Both the position numbers and the translations under genes were made by a program. From an uncultured Mediterraneibacter sp. (GTDB taxonomy: Bacteria; Bacillota; Clostridia; Lachnospirales; Lachnospiraceae): DNA of 64,000 bases. The stretch's first letter is position 1. Every line of letters begins with the position of its first letter. This document shows, in pieces, positions 24,974 to 33,633 of this stretch. The notes beneath the pieces are model-generated. The model was given only the letters and a program-made list of their open reading frames with translations, made no database searches and was not told the origin of the DNA. The stretch covers positions 1 through 64,000 of the forward strand of contig CAKRWZ010000001.1 of assembly GCA_934418295.1 (NCBI GenBank), given 5' to 3'.

Positions 24974-25498
24974 TCATATAAATGAAAGATTCATCAAATC
25001 AAAGGGGATCCATTCTCCTTTGATTTTTGTATATCCGGGATAAACCCCAATCTTCTGAAATCCGTATTTTTGATATAAGCGAATCGCACGCATGTTGTCG
25101 CTTCTGACTTCAAGGGAAATGATCTCAGCCTTTGCCTCCTGTCTGGCAAAGGAAATCACGGCTTCTGTAAGCAAACTGCCGATACCCTTTCCCCATTCTG
25201 ACTTCTTGACAGAAATGCTGAAACGGCCGCGATGGGCAGTCCGTTTTTTTGTCTCTCCGACATAAGAGGCTGTGCCGACGATGTTTCCGTTTTGCTCGGC
25301 CAAAAAAACAGCAGAAGTTTTTGAAGTCGAAATAAAGGTAAGATAACTTCTCTCCTCTTCTTCCGAAAAAGCGATTCCTTCCTCTCCGAAGGTAAAATTT
25401 TCCGTTTCGCTCCCGATGATCTGCAGATATTCCAAAATGCGGTCTGCATCTTCCGGGATGGCTCTTTTAATAGAAAGCTGATCTGTGTACATATTCAT
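24974..25498 (-). CDS. GNAT family N-acetyltransferase
   Basis: A 174 aa acetyl-CoA-dependent transferase of unknown substrate. The acetyl-CoA-binding motif is in KKSEWGKGIGSLLTEAV near residue 98, followed by the typical motif B region SLEVRSDNMRAIRLYQKYGFQKIG. The segment preceding resembles enzymes acting on small amines or amino-acid analogues, but no specific substrate can be read from the sequence. It starts one base from the end of dtd and is likely co-transcribed with it. Confidence 0.85.
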   Translation of the reverse strand: MNMYTDQLSIKRAIPEDADRILEYLQIIGSETENFTFGEEGIAFSEEEERSYLTFISTSKTSAVFLAEQNGNIVGTASYVGETKKRTAHRGRFSISVKKSEWGKGIGSLLTEAVISFARQEAKAEIISLEVRSDNMRAIRLYQKYGFQKIGVYPGYTKIKGEWIPFDLMNLSFI

Positions 25499-25499
25499 T

Positions 25500-25946
25500 T
25501 TAAAGTGTATCTGAATCCAAAAGGATCGTAAAGGGTCCGTCGTTGATCAAGCTGACTTTCATATCCGCTCCAAATTCACCTTTTTCTACGATCGGAATCG
25601 TTTTTTTGCACGCTTCAATGATATATTCATACAGCCGTTCTGCTTCATCCGGATCCCCTGCATCAATAAAGCTGGGACGATTTCCTTTTTTACAATTTGC
25701 ATAAAGGGTAAACTGGGAGATCAAAAGCAGGCTGCCTCCTACATCGGCCAATGCCAGATTTGTCTTTCCGTTTTCATCTTCAAAAATACGCATTGCCGTC
25801 ATTTTTCGGATCATTTTATCCGCTGTCTCGGTGGTATCGTCTTTTGAAATCCCGATCAATGTCATAAATCCTTTCTGGATTTCCCCTATCGTTTTCCCGT
25901 CTACTGCTACAGAAGCCTGCTGTACACGCTGTATTACAAATCTCAT
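25500..25946 (-). CDS. dtd: D-aminoacyl-tRNA deacylase
   Basis: Proofreading enzyme of 148 aa that removes D-amino acids (and glycine from tRNA-Ala) from mischarged tRNA. The two conserved motifs are [20 protein letters not shown] near residue 75 and the C-terminal [11 protein letters not shown], a variant of the usual NxGPVT (Phe for Val). Length is normal. It is followed directly by the GNAT gene. Confidence 0.95.
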   Translation of the reverse strand: MRFVIQRVQQASVAVDGKTIGEIQKGFMTLIGISKDDTTETADKMIRKMTAMRIFEDENGKTNLALADVGGSLLLISQFTLYANCKKGNRPSFIDAGDPDEAERLYEYIIEACKKTIPIVEKGEFGADMKVSLINDGPFTILLDSDTL

Positions 25947-26050
25947 GATGTCTTATCCTCTGCTTTCTCTTCCGTTTTCCTGTTTTTTATTCCGCTTTGT
26001 TCTTCCGGCTATTTATTTGATAACGAAGTAATATTTTATAAATATTATTT

Positions 26051-26698
26051 TTACAAACGCTGTCTTTTTACGGTCTCTTTTAATTTTACATAGTCGATGA
26101 TCGCCTGGACAGTTCCTTCGATCCCCATCGTTGAACTGCAAAGGCAGAGATCATAGCTGCCTGCATCAGACCATTTCTTATTGGTATAATAATTATAGTA
26201 ATGTGCTCTTTTTTTGTCTGTTTTTATGATGATATCTTTTGCTTTTGTGTCTGTCAGGTCATGGATACGGGCGATGCGTCTTACCCTGGAATCCAAATCT
26301 GCATATATGAAAATGTTCAGCACATTCTCATAATTCTCCAGTGCATAATCCGCGCAACGTCCTACCAGAACGCACGGACCTTTATCGGCGATTTTCTGGA
26401 TCGCACCAAACTGAGCAAGAAAAATCTTATGGTTGATCGGCATATCCGAGAAAACGTTTCCGGAACACCCCATAGAATATGTATCCATCACCAGCGAGTA
26501 CAAAAAACTGTTGGTTGGTTTTTCATCATGCGTCTCAAACAGTTCTTCGCAGATCCCGCTTTCTTTTGCGGCGACTGCCAACATTTCCTTATCGTAATAC
26601 TCAATACCAAAATAATCTGCCAGTTTGGCTCCGATTTCACGTCCTCCACTTCCATATTGTCTTCCAATCGTGATAATTGTATTTGTTTTTCCAGCCAT
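26051..26698 (-). CDS. Cytidylate kinase-like family protein
   Basis: A 215 aa P-loop protein of the cytidylate-kinase-like (AAA_26) family common in gut Clostridia. The N-terminal IITIGRQYGSGGREIGAKLADY is a modified Walker A; VLVGRCADYAL near residue 109 and RVRRIARIHDL near residue 134 are family blocks. The true substrate is unknown; it is not the standard Cmk. The ATG follows TAAGGAGCGTGATCAA, and its own promoter lies just upstream. Confidence 0.85.
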   Translation of the reverse strand: MAGKTNTIITIGRQYGSGGREIGAKLADYFGIEYYDKEMLAVAAKESGICEELFETHDEKPTNSFLYSLVMDTYSMGCSGNVFSDMPINHKIFLAQFGAIQKIADKGPCVLVGRCADYALENYENVLNIFIYADLDSRVRRIARIHDLTDTKAKDIIIKTDKKRAHYYNYYTNKKWSDAGSYDLCLCSSTMGIEGTVQAIIDYVKLKETVKRQRL

Positions 26699-26744
26699 TT
26701 GATCACGCTCCTTAACTTTTCAATTTAAACAATCATTTTATATT

Positions 26745-26773
26745 ATTATAAGGTAAATGTTTTAAATTTGCAA
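26745..26773 (-). promoter_or_regulatory. Promoter of the cytidylate kinase-like gene
   Basis: On the minus strand: TTGCAA (26768-26773), 17 bases, TATAAT (26745-26750), giving a leader of about 40 bases. The 129-base gap between the rluD-like gene and this gene holds only this promoter. Confidence 0.75.
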
Positions 26774-26827
26774 TTTGTATTCTGACAAATCATGCCGTTT
26801 TGAATAAATTATCTTTACTATTTAGAA

Positions 26828-27745
26828 TTATTTTTCAGGTAAAATTTGAAGTAATTTTTCAAAATATTCCGGCATAGGAGCCTGAAATTCCAGATATTTC
26901 CCTGTCCGCGGATGACAAAATCCAAGCGTTCTGGCATGCAGGGTCTGTCCCTGTAAAAATTTATACGGGCATTTTTCCGGTCCGTATACTTTATCTCCCA
27001 AAAGGGGATGGTTTATGCTGGCCATATGCACGCGGATCTGATGTGTACGTCCGGTCTCCAGCTCACATTCAATATAAGTAAAATCCCGGTAATTTTTTAG
27101 AACACGATAATGCGTAACTGCCGGCTTTCCGTTTTTTGCATGGATACTCATTTTTTTTCGGTCTGTCGGATGGCGTCCGATGGCTGCGTTGATGGTTCCC
27201 TCTTCTTTTAAGGTTCCATATACAATAGCGCGGTATCTTCGTGTGATCGAATGTTCTTTCAGCTGCTCTGCCAGAGAACGATGTGCAAGATCGGTTTTAC
27301 AGACGACTAAAGAGCCGGTCGTATCCATATCGATGCGGTGCACGATCCCCGGACGCAGGATTCCGTTGATCCCGGAAAGATTTCCTTTGCAATGATAGAG
27401 CAATGCATTCACTAAAGTGTTGTTATAATGACCGGCTGCCGGATGGACGACCATTCCTTTCGGTTTGTTGACAACCAATAAATCTTCGTCTTCATACAAA
27501 ATGTCCAAAGAAATATTTTCCGGTACAATAGATAGTATTTCCGGATCCGGAATACATACGTGTATTTCTTCGCCTTCTGTCAATTTATAATTCGCTTTTA
27601 CAGATTTTCCGTTTACGAGAATGTTTCCGTCGCGGATCAGCTTTTGGATATAACTCCTGGAATTTCCCGCCAATTCATCAGCAAGCACTTTATCGATCCG
27701 AAGATCCTGCTGTTCATTTTGAACGTTTAACCGAAATTCTTCCAT
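26828..27745 (-). CDS. rluD: 23S rRNA pseudouridine synthase, RluA/RluD family
   Basis: A 305 aa pseudouridine synthase with an N-terminal S4 domain (DLRIDKVLADELAGNSRSYIQKLI, then GNILVNGKSV) and the catalytic aspartate in RPGIVHRIDMDTTGSLVV near residue 138. The C-terminal ETGRTHQIRVHMA near residue 235 is typical. Order with lspA upstream matches ylyB of Bacillus, whose target is 23S rRNA. The ATG follows GGAAGAATT-poor sequence, but its place 26 bases after lspA suggests co-transcription. Confidence 0.94.
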   Translation of the reverse strand: MEEFRLNVQNEQQDLRIDKVLADELAGNSRSYIQKLIRDGNILVNGKSVKANYKLTEGEEIHVCIPDPEILSIVPENISLDILYEDEDLLVVNKPKGMVVHPAAGHYNNTLVNALLYHCKGNLSGINGILRPGIVHRIDMDTTGSLVVCKTDLAHRSLAEQLKEHSITRRYRAIVYGTLKEEGTINAAIGRHPTDRKKMSIHAKNGKPAVTHYRVLKNYRDFTYIECELETGRTHQIRVHMASINHPLLGDKVYGPEKCPYKFLQGQTLHARTLGFCHPRTGKYLEFQAPMPEYFEKLLQILPEK

Positions 27746-27771
27746 ATGATTTCTGCCCTTCCGCTGTTAGT

Positions 27772-28302
27772 TTATTTTTCTGTTTTTTTCGTTTTATTCG
27801 GGAAAAGATATTCAAAATCAGCTTCTTTATAATAAAAAAGTACCAAAAGTAAGAAGACAAAGCATGCAACCACAACATAGATGTCTGCAACATTAAAAAT
27901 CGGAAAATCGATCCATTCAAAATAGAAAAAATCTATGACATATTTATGAGTGATTCGATCGATCAGATTTCCCAATGCGCCCGCACACCCCAAAACCATA
28001 CAGATACGGATCGGCAAAAAGCGGCGCGTCAGAGGAAATTTCCCGTAACAATAAGCAAGGAGCCCGGTGACAAGAAGTGCCCCCAGAACGAAAAAGATTA
28101 CTTTATTCTGCAAAAGCCCGAAAGCTGCACCTCTGTTTTCTAAATAGTGCAGTTGAAAAACTCCTTTTATGATCACAAAAGATTCTTGGTTTTTCAAATG
28201 TTTCACCGCCAGATATTTGGTAAACTGATCTACTCCGATCCCGATCACCAAACAGAGTGACGCGTATATATAAGCTTTTAGAAAACCCGATTTCTTTTTC
28301 AT
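27772..28302 (-). CDS. lspA: Signal peptidase II (lipoprotein signal peptidase)
   Basis: Membrane aspartyl protease that removes signal peptides from prolipoproteins. The 176 aa protein has four membrane helices and the catalytic aspartates in GALGNLIDRITH (near residue 114) and FPIFNVADIYVV (near 134). The start at 28302 follows GGAAAGGAGCC; upstream in-frame residues to 28368 are basic and lack a ribosome site. The C-terminal tail is lysine-rich. Confidence 0.95.
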   Translation of the reverse strand: MKKKSGFLKAYIYASLCLVIGIGVDQFTKYLAVKHLKNQESFVIIKGVFQLHYLENRGAAFGLLQNKVIFFVLGALLVTGLLAYCYGKFPLTRRFLPIRICMVLGCAGALGNLIDRITHKYVIDFFYFEWIDFPIFNVADIYVVVACFVFLLLVLFYYKEADFEYLFPNKTKKTEK

Positions 28303-28387
28303 GGATTTGGCTCCTTTCCTTTTCCGGTGTTTCGTGTAAGTTTTTATAAAAGCAAATGATTTGCGCAAAATATATGTTAAAAAAGTT

Positions 28388-29179
28388 TTAGATATATTTG
28401 TGTAAAAGGATCATATAACGATTCTTTTTGGTTTTGGTCAGGGTTTTTATATATCTGAATTTTCCCATTTTTCTGACAGAAATAATATCGTTTTCCCGTA
28501 CTTGATACCCGTTGCTGGTAATCAATTTTCCGTTTACAAAAACGCGTGCCGCTTCTATCACAGAAGTCATTTTACTTCTGGAAACCGGAAAGGCAAGGGC
28601 CAGTAAACTGTCCAGGCGTATAGATGCTACGGTCCCCGTGATTTCTTCAAAGGAGGGCTGATATTCTTCCATCGAAAAATCTGCGGGTTCCACAGATACT
28701 TGTGTGTGTTTCACACGGGTCAGCTCTTTTTGAAGGAAATCCAAAAGAGATTCCTGCAAAAACAAAATTGCCTCCTGCTCTTGCAAAGATCCGCCGGACC
28801 CTTTTGCCGTATTCGTGCCGACTAAGATATCTCCCACTTTATTTCGATTGATCCCCAGATTTAAAATTGCACCAAGATAGTCCCTGTGAGTCAGTTCTTC
28901 CGTGAATTTTTTGTTCAATGGTGCTATTTTTACCGGAATTAACGGATAATTTATCTCACAATAAAGAGCATCAGGGATAAATGCTGCCATCTGACGCTCT
29001 GATAATTCATATCCACCAAAAGTCTCGAATCTGGTGTACAGATCTGAATGGGGAATTGAATGCAAAATATTTAATTCATTCAGATTCATGAAATCTGAAT
29101 ATGTAACGATTCCGCGGTAATATGCCTGAGAAGAAAACTCCTGCAGCCGCTTTTTTAGTAATTCTTCGTCCTTCTGCAT
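28388..29179 (-). CDS. ylmH: S4-domain RNA-binding protein YlmH
   Basis: A 263 aa protein of the YlmH (photosystem II S4-like) family located in division gene clusters. Residues about 185-245 form the S4 domain (RLDSLLALAFPVSRSKMTSVI and NGYQVRENDIISVRKMGKF). The N-terminal region carries the conserved DYLGAILNLGINRNKVGDI. YlmH has been linked to rescue of stalled ribosomes in Bacillus. It follows sepF by 20 bases, the usual order, with no ylmG between them. Confidence 0.93.
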   Translation of the reverse strand: MQKDEELLKKRLQEFSSQAYYRGIVTYSDFMNLNELNILHSIPHSDLYTRFETFGGYELSERQMAAFIPDALYCEINYPLIPVKIAPLNKKFTEELTHRDYLGAILNLGINRNKVGDILVGTNTAKGSGGSLQEQEAILFLQESLLDFLQKELTRVKHTQVSVEPADFSMEEYQPSFEEITGTVASIRLDSLLALAFPVSRSKMTSVIEAARVFVNGKLITSNGYQVRENDIISVRKMGKFRYIKTLTKTKKNRYMILLHKYI

Positions 29180-29199
29180 AAGGTACCTTTACGCTCTGT

Positions 29200-29742
29200 T
29201 TAGTAGTGACTTTTCACGGAAGGCACGTCCATGGAATTTCCGAGAAGATCCTGCAGGTCTCCTGAAATGTCTACGTTAGTAGGCGTAACAAGGAAAATGT
29301 AATTTGAGATCTTCTGAAGATTTCCGCTGATCGCAAATGCTGCACCGGATGTGAAATCAATGATCCGCTGCGCAACCTCCAGATCCAGACCTTCCAGATT
29401 CAGGATAACAGTTCTTCCGTCTAACAGAGTCTCTGTGATCTCTCTGGAGTCTTCTACTGTAGACGGTTTTACTACACAAACCTCCATGTTTGCACCGCCG
29501 CTTCTCGATCTGGCCGGTGTATGACGCATCGGAGTAATCTTTCCGGAAGTTCTTCCTGCCGGTCTTTCCGGTTCCAGTTCATCGTAATCGTCTACTACAT
29601 CTTTGTCTTTTTTAAAGAAGTTTCTGCGCGCCGGTTTTGGCTCTTCCTCTTCGAAATCGTCATCATCGTAAAACGCATCATCTTCATAATCATCGTCATC
29701 ATTCAGTTTCATGATGTTAAGAAACTTATCGAACACACCCAT
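29200..29742 (-). CDS. sepF: Cell division protein SepF
   Basis: A 180 aa FtsZ-bundling and membrane-anchoring protein. The N-terminal amphipathic helix MGVFDKFLNIMKL is followed by an unusually acidic stretch (DDDDYEDDAFYDDDDFEEEE), a basic linker, and the conserved C-terminal domain with VCVVKPSTVEDSREITETL and GLDLEVAQRIIDFTSGAAFA. The ATG at 29742 is preferred over GTG at 29751 because AGGAG overlaps the latter and because the membrane helix must start at the N-terminus. Confidence 0.96.
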   Translation of the reverse strand: MGVFDKFLNIMKLNDDDDYEDDAFYDDDDFEEEEPKPARRNFFKKDKDVVDDYDELEPERPAGRTSGKITPMRHTPARSRSGGANMEVCVVKPSTVEDSREITETLLDGRTVILNLEGLDLEVAQRIIDFTSGAAFAISGNLQKISNYIFLVTPTNVDISGDLQDLLGNSMDVPSVKSHY

Positions 29743-29795
29743 ATTATACACTCCTGTCTCATCTTTTTTGTTTTCAAAACATGATGATTTTTATA

Positions 29796-30494
29796 TTAAA
29801 TATATTCTCTAACACCAAAAATGCCAGTTCCGACCCGGACCATCGTGGCTCCTTCTTCTATCGCAACCTCATAATCATTGGTCATCCCCATAGATAATAT
29901 ATCCATATTGATATTATCAATGTTTTTCCCTTTAATGTCAACCAATAATTTACGCAATTTTGCAAAATAAAGCCTATTTTCTTCGGGATTTTTAACATTT
30001 GGAGCTATTGTCATGAGCCCGCATATTTTAATATGGGAAAAGGTGGAAATTTTCTGAATTAAAGGCAAAACTTCCTCTGTGTGCACGCCGAATTTGCTGT
30101 CCTCTTCCGCCACATTCACTTCTATCAGTATCTTGACGACACACTGCTTTTTTTCAGCTTCTTTTTCGATCATTTCTGCCAGTCTGAGGGAATCTACGGA
30201 ATGGATCAGTTCCGTTTTTCCGATCAGATATTTGACTTTATTTCTCTGCAAATGACCGATCATATGCCATTGGATATCTTCCGGCATCTGTTCATATTTA
30301 TCGGTCAATTCCTGCACTTTATTTTCTCCGAATATGCGGATGCCTTCTTTGTAAGCTTCCTCCAGGTCCGGAATCGGTTTTGTCTTGCTGACGGCCACAA
30401 GGGTGACTTCCGAGCGGTCCCGTCCTGCCTTTTCACATGCCTGTCGGATCTTTTTTTCTACTGTCTGTAAATTTTCAGCAATCATCTTTTCCAT
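29796..30494 (-). CDS. yggS: PLP homeostasis protein, YggS family
   Basis: A 232 aa single-domain pyridoxal-phosphate-binding protein (YlmE in Bacillus, PLPBP in animals). The PLP lysine is in VTLVAVSKTKPIPDLEEA near residue 36, and the phosphate-binding end carries SMGMTNDYEVAIEEGATMVRVGTGIFG. It has no known enzyme activity and maintains vitamin B6 balance. Placement upstream of sepF is conserved in Firmicutes. Confidence 0.95.
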   Translation of the reverse strand: MEKMIAENLQTVEKKIRQACEKAGRDRSEVTLVAVSKTKPIPDLEEAYKEGIRIFGENKVQELTDKYEQMPEDIQWHMIGHLQRNKVKYLIGKTELIHSVDSLRLAEMIEKEAEKKQCVVKILIEVNVAEEDSKFGVHTEEVLPLIQKISTFSHIKICGLMTIAPNVKNPEENRLYFAKLRKLLVDIKGKNIDNINMDILSMGMTNDYEVAIEEGATMVRVGTGIFGVREYI

Positions 30495-30497
30495 CTC

Positions 30498-31883
30498 CTA
30501 TTGAAATACTACTTCATTTTCTTTCACGGTGTTTCCGTTCAATACGATATGATCATAATTGGATAATCCACCTGTCGTTTCATCGCTGATGATATAATAC
30601 TCATCACTTTCGCATAAAATATCGATTCGCTTGAATACTGCATAGCCTTTATTCACATTAAATACACCCGATATCTTATCCGCTTCTGTGAGCCGGAAAG
30701 TTTCCATGGTATCCGGGTCAACCAGTACGGTGTTTGTCTTAAAGAGTGATTTGTCCAGATAACAATAATCTTGCTCTTCAGAGTAGTAAACTGTCCCACA
30801 ATCCTGAAATTTTGCGCTGTCTCCGCTTTGGACCATCACACCTTCCGAAGAACTGTTTCCGCCCAGAGTCATATAATCGGCGGGAACTTTATAATATTCT
30901 TTTTCAACAACGGCTGTCTTCGGAATCTTTAATCCTTTTGCATCTTCCATGATCAATTCCACATCCAGAAAACGATCTGTTGCGTAACGTATCATGGAAT
31001 TGTCATAGGTCAGCTTCGCATAATAAATACTGTTTCTCTTTGAAATTTCCAGATCTGCCCACAGTGTCTGTCCGTCTTTTGAAATCTTTGTCTTGATCAT
31101 TTCTTTATCTTGTAAAGCTTTCGCCGTATCTTCGTCGATTTCTGTCACGATAGACCAATTTTCACTGGTGATCAATTTATAAACGGAATCTCCTGCTGTC
31201 ACCTGGTCCCCATCATGAAAAGTGACCGTCTGTAAATTTGCCTTCACCAGATCGTTTTCTTTCAAGCTTTCCCAAGTCAGATCTTCATAACCGTCCACAT
31301 AAAACACTGCAATTCCATCGCGATTAGATGGGCATACCGTGATCTTGCCGTCTGTATTTTCTGCCAACAAAATGTCCAGCTGAGCTGTCATCGTCTGGTT
31401 TCCTGCCGACAGTAAAACAGATGAAAGGGTGTCTTTTAAAGAATAGGCTTCCGAAAAGGACGCTTCCTGGAACGTATCACAAAAATTCTGGATATTGGTC
31501 AAAATCTCCGTCTGTTCTTTCTGGGAAAGTGAAAATGTTTCTTCCTGTCCGGAAATTTCAGTGTTTAATTTTTTATCTGAAATCGTATAGACGGAAGTTC
31601 CTTTTTTCACCTTGTTTCCTTCTGAAGTAAAATAGGTCAGATAACCACTCTCTTCTGCCTTTACGGGCTCTTCTTCCCGCAAGATCAGGCCGGTGTATGT
31701 ATGATCCTTCAAAATACTTCCTTCGCGCACTTCATAAATACTGATGTGTTTTGAGGTAAGATAGAGAAAAAAGGTTACCAGCAGATAAATCAGCACGATC
31801 ACAAAAAGTACCACTCCGAAATTGATCTCCCGGCGCTTCCTGAACTTTCTTATATTAATCGATTTTTTCTGTTTTTGTGTCAA
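30498..31883 (-). CDS. HlyD-like membrane protein in the sepF cluster
   Basis: A 461 aa protein with a basic cytoplasmic tail, one N-terminal membrane helix (NFGVVLFVIVLIYLLVTFFLYLTS, about residues 21-44) and a large outside part. The outside part resembles HlyD-type adaptors: biotinyl-lipoyl-like segments near residues 56-105 (EEPVKAEESGYLTYFTSEG) and near 220-245, then a C-terminal beta domain. No transporter gene is beside it. It is the first gene of the yggS-sepF-ylmH unit, where Bacillus has ylmD. A role in division or envelope assembly is possible but unproven. Confidence 0.8.
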   Translation of the reverse strand: MTQKQKKSINIRKFRKRREINFGVVLFVIVLIYLLVTFFLYLTSKHISIYEVREGSILKDHTYTGLILREEEPVKAEESGYLTYFTSEGNKVKKGTSVYTISDKKLNTEISGQEETFSLSQKEQTEILTNIQNFCDTFQEASFSEAYSLKDTLSSVLLSAGNQTMTAQLDILLAENTDGKITVCPSNRDGIAVFYVDGYEDLTWESLKENDLVKANLQTVTFHDGDQVTAGDSVYKLITSENWSIVTEIDEDTAKALQDKEMIKTKISKDGQTLWADLEISKRNSIYYAKLTYDNSMIRYATDRFLDVELIMEDAKGLKIPKTAVVEKEYYKVPADYMTLGGNSSSEGVMVQSGDSAKFQDCGTVYYSEEQDYCYLDKSLFKTNTVLVDPDTMETFRLTEADKISGVFNVNKGYAVFKRIDILCESDEYYIISDETTGGLSNYDHIVLNGNTVKENEVVFQ

Positions 31884-31967
31884 AATATACCTCCGTACAT
31901 TTTTATGTATATTTTCGGATCAAATAGAAACACTAATATCAGATTTCTTTTAAAGGAGGAAATATAC

Positions 31968-32171
31968 ATGAAATGGTTTGATAATACAGCACTTACCCTG
32001 GTGATCATCGGTGCGGTCAACTGGCTTTTGGTAGGTGTTTTCCGTTTCGACCTGGTCGCGTTTCTTCTCGGTCATATGAGTTGGGCTTCCAGGATCATTT
32101 ATACGATCGTCGGATTGTGTGGTCTGTATCTGATCAGCTTGTTCGGACGGATCAACAGTATCTCTGAATAA
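31968..32171 (+). CDS. DUF378 small membrane protein
   Basis: A 67 aa protein with two membrane helices and the family motifs GAVNWLLVGVFRFDLVA and IYTIVGLCGLYLI. Function unknown; such proteins are common in Firmicutes. The start at 31968 follows AAAGGAGGAAATATAC. It is the only plus-strand gene in the right half of the window and diverges from the HlyD-like gene across an 84-base gap in which I saw no convincing promoter. Confidence 0.9.
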   Translation: MKWFDNTALTLVIIGAVNWLLVGVFRFDLVAFLLGHMSWASRIIYTIVGLCGLYLISLFGRINSISE

Positions 32172-32176
32172 ATGAA

Positions 32177-32200
32177 GACTCGCTTTCGCGAGTCTCGTTT
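32177..32200. terminator. Stem-loop between convergent DUF378 and D,D-carboxypeptidase genes
   Basis: GACTCGC (32177-32183), TTTC loop, GCGAGTC (32188-32194), then TCGTTTATTT. A compact hairpin that can serve both converging transcripts. Confidence 0.75.
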
Positions 32201-32202
32201 AT

Positions 32203-33216
32203 TTATGGGGATGTGTTCCCATTCTGCAAAAGCTCTGTCATATTGGAATACAGAATGCTTTTATTCGCTGCACCCATAGCAATTGCGATATATGGCTTTT
32301 GGCTATCAGTACTTTCTGCATATAAGATCACGCAGCATCCTGCTTCATCTGTTGTTCCTGTTTTTCCGCCGATCACATGTATACCGTCAGGGTCTGCAAC
32401 TTTACCGGCCGAATAATAATTGGTCGGTGTCCATTCCCCGCTTTTTACTTCGGTCCCATTGCGCTGAATAGTTCCGACGTAAGAAGTCTCCGAGATGATC
32501 TCACGGAACAGCGGCTGCTGCAGACAGGCATTAAAAATCAGATAAAGATCGTATGCCGTCGCGTAATGATCTGCTTCGTGTAACCCGTGCGGATTGCAAA
32601 AATGGGTATGGGTAGCTCCGAGAGCCTTTGCTTCCCGGTTCATCAATGTCGCAAAATCCTCGACACTTCCGCTGATATGCTCTGCAACAGCGACCGCTGC
32701 ATCATTTCCGGAAACAAGGAGCAATCCGCTCAGAAGATCCCGGAGTGTGATCTGATCCCCCGGTTGTAATCCACAGACGGAAGCTGCCGGCTCCAGATCC
32801 AGAGCCCGGTTGCTTACAGTAACGATGTCATCGGGATTTCCATATTTGATCGCCAGATAGGCTGTCATGATCTTTGTCGTACTGGCCGGGTACAGCTTCT
32901 GGAACGCTGACTGACTGTATAAAACCTTCTGATCGTCCAGGTCAAACAATCCGGCCGCAGACAACGCATCTTTTCCGGAATATCCGGGCAATTCAACGTC
33001 TGTATCCGTGACACAAAGATCCGATGCAAAAAGCGCGGTCTGATAGGAGGACTGTCGATAATGCTCCTTTGCATATTCCTGAAGATAACCCTCCCCTGCC
33101 TGATTTTTTCCGACACAGCTGACCAGAAGCAAAACCACCAATAAAGCGGCAACAACTACGCCTCCAAGCCTACCGTATCTGTATTTTCTTTTGTGCGTCT
33201 TATTTGTACATTTCAC
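32203..33216 (-). CDS. D-alanyl-D-alanine carboxypeptidase family protein
   Basis: Trims the terminal D-Ala of peptidoglycan stems (PBP5/DacF type). Penicillin-binding motifs are YPASTTKIMTAY (SxxK), LLVSGNDAAV (SxN-type) and GGKTGTT. The N-terminus has a basic tail, a hydrophobic helix and LLLVSC, which fits a lipobox, so the protein may be a lipoprotein facing outside. GTG at 33216 with GAGGAG 12 bases upstream is chosen; ATG at 33246 lies further inside mgsA and has no site. It overlaps mgsA by 17 bases. Confidence 0.9.
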   Translation of the reverse strand: MKCTNKTHKRKYRYGRLGGVVVAALLVVLLLVSCVGKNQAGEGYLQEYAKEHYRQSSYQTALFASDLCVTDTDVELPGYSGKDALSAAGLFDLDDQKVLYSQSAFQKLYPASTTKIMTAYLAIKYGNPDDIVTVSNRALDLEPAASVCGLQPGDQITLRDLLSGLLLVSGNDAAVAVAEHISGSVEDFATLMNREAKALGATHTHFCNPHGLHEADHYATAYDLYLIFNACLQQPLFREIISETSYVGTIQRNGTEVKSGEWTPTNYYSAGKVADPDGIHVIGGKTGTTDEAGCCVILYAESTDSQKPYIAIAMGAANKSILYSNMTELLQNGNTSP

Positions 33217-33595
33217 GCCAATCCAAATCTCCTCTGTCGAGTGCAAGTATCAATGCTTCTGCCGTAGCGATGTTTGTTGCCATCGGGATATTGTAAATAT
33301 CACAGTTCCGCAGGATTTCTCCCACATCCGGCTCATGTGAGCTGGGGGTCAGAGGATCCCTGAAAAAGATCATAAGGTCGATATTATTGTTTTCAATCTG
33401 AGTAGCCAGCTGCTGGACTCCGCCCAGATGTCCCGCCAGATATTTATGGATATTCAGATTGGTGACCTCCTCGATCAGACGCCCTGTCGTGTCTGTGGCA
33501 TAAAGCTGATGCTTTGTCAAAATCCCTCTGTATGCGATACAAAAATTCTGCATCAGTTTCTTTTTGGCATTATGTGCAACCAATCCTATTTTCAT
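33200..33595 (-). CDS. mgsA: Methylglyoxal synthase
   Basis: Converts dihydroxyacetone phosphate to methylglyoxal and phosphate, a bypass used when sugar phosphates build up. The 131 aa protein shows the phosphate-binding and catalytic segments IGLVAHNAKKKL, YATDTTGRLI, LAGHLGGVQQLAT and MIFFRDPLTPSSHEPD, with the catalytic aspartate in the last. It lies 38 bases after rodA in the shape cluster, an arrangement common in this group. Confidence 0.96.
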   Translation of the reverse strand: MKIGLVAHNAKKKLMQNFCIAYRGILTKHQLYATDTTGRLIEEVTNLNIHKYLAGHLGGVQQLATQIENNNIDLMIFFRDPLTPSSHEPDVGEILRNCDIYNIPMATNIATAEALILALDRGDLDWREMYK

Positions 33596-33633
33596 CTCTA
33601 TTCTCCTTTTCGTTGTTTTCCCGGCGTTTCAAT

